This document shows, piece by piece, positions 62,901 to 64,000 of a DNA stretch of 64,000 bases (its first letter is position 1; every line of letters begins with the position of its first letter). This DNA comes from Sphingomonas sp. Its GTDB lineage: Bacteria > Pseudomonadota > Alphaproteobacteria > Sphingomonadales > Sphingomonadaceae. The translations under genes were made by a program, and so were the position numbers. The stretch is from positions 1 through 64,000 of the forward strand of contig JABDNH010000008.1 in assembly GCA_013001055.1 (NCBI GenBank), given 5' to 3'. The notes under the pieces were generated by a model that saw only the letters and a program-made list of their open reading frames with translations, was not told the origin of the DNA and made no database searches.

Positions 62901-64000
62901 CGGAGCTTCGAACGCATAGTTCCAGTTCTGGACGAGCCCCGGCGCGAACGGATTCGAGCCGTCCGGCAGGTTCGATTCGTTCACGAACACATTGGGCGCA
63001 GAGCCGTCGACACCGTTGAGGACGACAGGATCGTCCTCGCCGTTCATGATGATGGTGAGCTGCGCGGGATCGCTATCGCCATCGCCATCGATCAGACTGT
63101 AGTCGAACTGATCGACCAGCGTTTCGCCATCGGTGAGCGTTTCAAGAAGCGCCACCCCGTCCTGACTCATTTCGTAATTGTAGCTGCCGTCGGCATTGAG
63201 CGTCAGCGTACCATACAGGCCATCATAGACGCCCGGATTGCCGACCTCGGCACCGTCCGCGCCCGGCGTGTCCGCGCCGGCGCCATTGAGGCCGCCATTG
63301 GTGCCTTCGCCGGTGATAACATTGCCATCGGTGGAGGTGGCGCCGCCTTCGACGATGTCGCCATCGACATCGTCTTCAGCTGTCGGCACGTCATCGAGGA
63401 TTTCGATCGACAGGCTGGTGCTTGCCTCATCGCCATCGCTATCCGTCAGCACGACCGAGAAGTCGTCGCTTTCGACACCGACAAGGTCTTGCGTGTTGGT
63501 CGTCAGCTCATAGCTGTAGGTATAGCCGCTCGTCGGATTTCCGGTGACGGTCAGCGTGCCGTAGAGGCCCGGCACCACACCACCATTGGTGACGTCGACG
63601 CCGCCGATGACCAGCGAGGCCACCGTGTCGTTACCCGTATCGAAATCGATCGTACCCGAGGCGACCTCGTCGTTCGAGGCGGCGTTGCTGCCTTCATCGG
63701 CACCGTTGGGCGGGCCATCGAGCGCCGCTTCGTCCACCACCGTGTCCGACGTTTCGGCAATCGACACATTCGGAGTCGAATCCGGAAGCAAGGTAATGGT
63801 CACCGTGGCAATCGACGTGTCGCCGTCGCCATCGGTGATTTCATACTGGAAGGTGACAACACCTTCTTCGCCCGGAACCGGGGCGTACGTGAAGGTACCA
63901 TCATCATTATAAGTCAGCGCACCGGGGCCGCTCAGCGTACCCGGGACGACCGCGATGCCATTGACCAGGTCAACGCCATCGGCACCCGCCACGTCGTTGG
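56928..64000 (-). CDS. Giant repeat adhesin, type I secreted (LapA/BapA-like), 5' end outside window
   Basis: About 2,356 residues are visible; the N-terminus lies beyond the window. The sequence is a chain of Asp-rich beta-sandwich modules of VCBS, cadherin-like and T1SS-143/DUF5801 type, with repeated linkers of the form DDVPTANDD (five DVPxA copies plus two variants) and inner patterns such as YGTLTLNADGSYTYE and DGDGD. The last about 255 residues (57700-56931) are different: Met/Gly/Ala/Asp-rich, ending GIMVMEAMVLHHDMVMSA, and lack RTX nonapeptides. The genes for TolC, ABC and HlyD follow. It is presumably a surface adhesin in biofilm formation. Confidence 0.9.
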   Translation of the reverse strand, partial: NDVAGADGVDLVNGIAVVPGTLSGPGALTYNDDGTFTYAPVPGEEGVVTFQYEITDGDGDTSIATVTITLLPDSTPNVSIAETSDTVVDEAALDGPPNGADEGSNAASNDEVASGTIDFDTGNDTVASLVIGGVDVTNGGVVPGLYGTLTVTGNPTSGYTYSYELTTNTQDLVGVESDDFSVVLTDSDGDEASTSLSIEILDDVPTAEDDVDGDIVEGGATSTDGNVITGEGTNGGLNGAGADTPGADGAEVGNPGVYDGLYGTLTLNADGSYNYEMSQDGVALLETLTDGETLVDQFDYSLIDGDGDSDPAQLTIIMNGEDDPVVLNGVDGSAPNVFVNESNLPDGSNPFAPGLVQNWNYAFEAPDGVDDLTMGTVAIIENGVFVGAGALISTPSGTIEVTGFIANTAPDGTIIGGTLLGTFTLEDNSLDNGPNPPSDPFESVPVNLTDEDGSPASGVFLIEIVNDVPTANNDVDSDIFEGGPSTTTGNVITGEGTDGGVAGLGVDTLGADGAQIAPSSVGQVDGVYGSLILNADGSYEYQLSGEGVDALNALTDGESLTEEFSYTLLDGDGDTSAAFLTIIMDGENDLVVLNGLDGQGPELSVDEDDLPAGSDTTPESLVDGDSFSFEAADGVNDVTVGGVLIIQNGVFLGAKTINDDYGELRITDFIPDTDLNGLVIGGTFIYEYELDANALIHGNAGEDGIVRSFEVKVTDQDVDMATGSLDVQIVDDVPTANDDGSLAAPIVVAEDTPEFIDVFANDVEGADGVDLGNNLTVLSGPANGDLIYHGDGTFTYTPNPGFAGADSFVYQIEDADGDLSSATVYLNVDADSTPQISGLDNVNVDEDGLGGNNPDDGDTDSTEIDGGGSATASDTFTVDYGADTPANPLAAIQFINVNDLDLLGLESGGEAIDFELESGAIVGRADGVEVVRIEITGAVSGSNPGEIDYTYQVTLSQPIDHTQGDDSEALVSILGVEFRVTDSDGSFADGSFDVGVYDDVPTANDDSNSQITEDGPFTATGNVLANDDASVDVDLVVANDGVYNGTYGDLTLNSDGSYSYTLNQNGEDTIATLAPGATLTETFDVVIEDHDGDSDTSELEIVLTGSDDPVVITNLTPQAQGGDVSVDEDDLATSTGNPAGGGSDDTPESTTVNGTFNISTPDGLDDLTVGTINAIVDGVFVGGSQTTALGTLTITGFNPATGEVSYSYELEDNAAHANANGENAVYDNFDVTLTDVDGDEANDVLSVQIVDDVPEAANDSTNVTEGAIINGEVISNDEFGADGEGVGPVTAVNGVALNVGQPVAGLYGTLTLNADGSYTYEATDNGVTQNEQDVFEYTIVDADGDPSTATLTININNVTLVADNPTIVVEESALDSGSTPGSPNETNGGNLNVPGATDFALVGSGVTPNGTLTLLSNGTYSFTLTSPLDNQPNANDGQELEPGVYTFDYVATDANGNSVPGTITVDVRDDSPTANNDTVNQADQGGENTAVTVDVLANDIEGADGVADVDVALVGGSLTGAGDLVYNGDGTFTYTPAANEEGAVQFQYEITDGDGDKSTATVTINLEDDSDPTAAGSAATVDDDGFITGNPNNPPADDVTGQGPDETTFTGNLGGSFGNDAPGSYTFDNDVVMVGSESVTVTWDGVDTLTGTSVRGEIFTIVVDQSNGDYTLTLKQNILHTIADDGEVPALLNLTYNAVDSEDEVSPDATLAITFGDDAPSDFTPDVAVSLDGDQPAVANVALNIVTGADLPGSYMFNIANGAMAQDTDGNLVGLAGQQLYLFGNGTGQIIATTDPTGVAGDIGFTVTLNGDGTYTFDVEGELTNGTSTTFSDFGNVQAGNNDTLGIGIGDPVGAVARGSNGDTIGTVNTSLQGDGSIGVNNQSINAGEFLRIGFVTDLTSTGSGLQFTGRQQTTSYEQLVTQVQGNQNETAIFRVYAIDTDNDPADAPDTNPTNGLGAGESLVQITSVTVTDYQTGQTATLDITTLAVGQTASIGFGASATRNSDGSVTFSGIQQGDSYAIETTDEFSAIIVQGIGGQSFDLSVFTIGTESAGTDIIQEFDVTYTDADGDTADGTITTVVDQDGSGPPYENLTTTIDDASVSTGSLALASFSKTALNDNGMSLQQSGLNSSLMVGGAMIAGMSMDYAMADSFGTGSVPMLDAYAPMFDQSLSASIMEVTPTADGADFGLPGIDGGFGIAADPVFDGGFGGTTLPQAGSLDAIQPMLEPDFAPLADDMAPIAGNDAGFPVFAANDMIAMPGAEAMAALAANEAGLGHDLGNILSDALMGGEMDPVDVILANLGEGGLFGDGGLAAIAPLGDFASFNMGFEGGFTFATQGIMVMEAMVLHHDMVMSA

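Noticed and set aside
57700-64000. Regular DNA repetition that could suggest a CRISPR array or tandem repeats
   Set aside because: Periodicity follows the coding frame of protein modules; repeat units are long, diverged and without spacers.

Overview
The window is a stretch of chromosome from a GC-rich alphaproteobacterium, most likely of the order Sphingomonadales. This rests on gene content: gapR, mipZ beside panC, the block yebC-ruvC-ruvA-ruvB-ybgC-tolQRAB-pal, rpmF-plsX-fabH-ihfA-merR, a class I lysyl-tRNA synthetase, and a TolC/ABC/HlyD adhesin exporter. No database search was run. Every call comes from reading motifs, lengths and gene order. No rRNA, tRNA, CRISPR array or insertion sequence was recognised.

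Layout. 1-1929: end of a PutP-type symporter and a Tat-exported PhoX-like protein. 1933-11218 (minus strand): propionyl-CoA to succinyl-CoA pathway (pccB, epimerase, mutase, pccA) with pyruvate kinase; an AT-richer Abi-alpha-like gene and a Sel1-repeat gene are lodged on either side of pccB. 11366-17421: gapR, yebC, ruvCAB, a phosphodiesterase and a DUF3089 hydrolase. 17418-18162: a small XRE repressor/membrane-protein pair with three palindromic operators over its promoter. 18269-22501: the Tol-Pal envelope operon, closed by a strong terminator. 22506-25955: panC, mipZ, a phosphohexomutase.

25952-31116: a DNA-repair neighbourhood normally called ligase-associated (exonuclease, Lhr helicase, PdeM), here without the ligase. 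31113-36819: a PabB-PabC fusion, an S9 peptidase, an M19 dipeptidase and an MBL hydrolase. 36930-39896: the ribosomal-protein/lipid-synthesis operon rpmF-plsX-fabH-ihfA-merR. 39893-48969: SixA phosphatase, DinG-like helicase, lysine-tRNA ligase, a DUF885 lipoprotein, an Arg-rich RcnB-like protein and an orphan 2Fe-2S protein.

49035-64000: a hydrolase gene, then a LapG-like periplasmic cysteine protease facing a minus-strand type I secretion operon: giant multi-repeat adhesin (5' end beyond the window), TolC-like channel, ABC exporter with a degenerate C39 domain, a SleB-type cell-wall hydrolase, and an HlyD adaptor. These genes look like one biofilm-adhesin system, in which the adhesin is exported and could be released by the LapG-like protease. 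The wall hydrolase inside the exporter operon, the undescribed Met/Gly-rich adhesin C-terminus, the hairpin after the adhesin gene and the absence of a LapD-type receptor are its unusual points.
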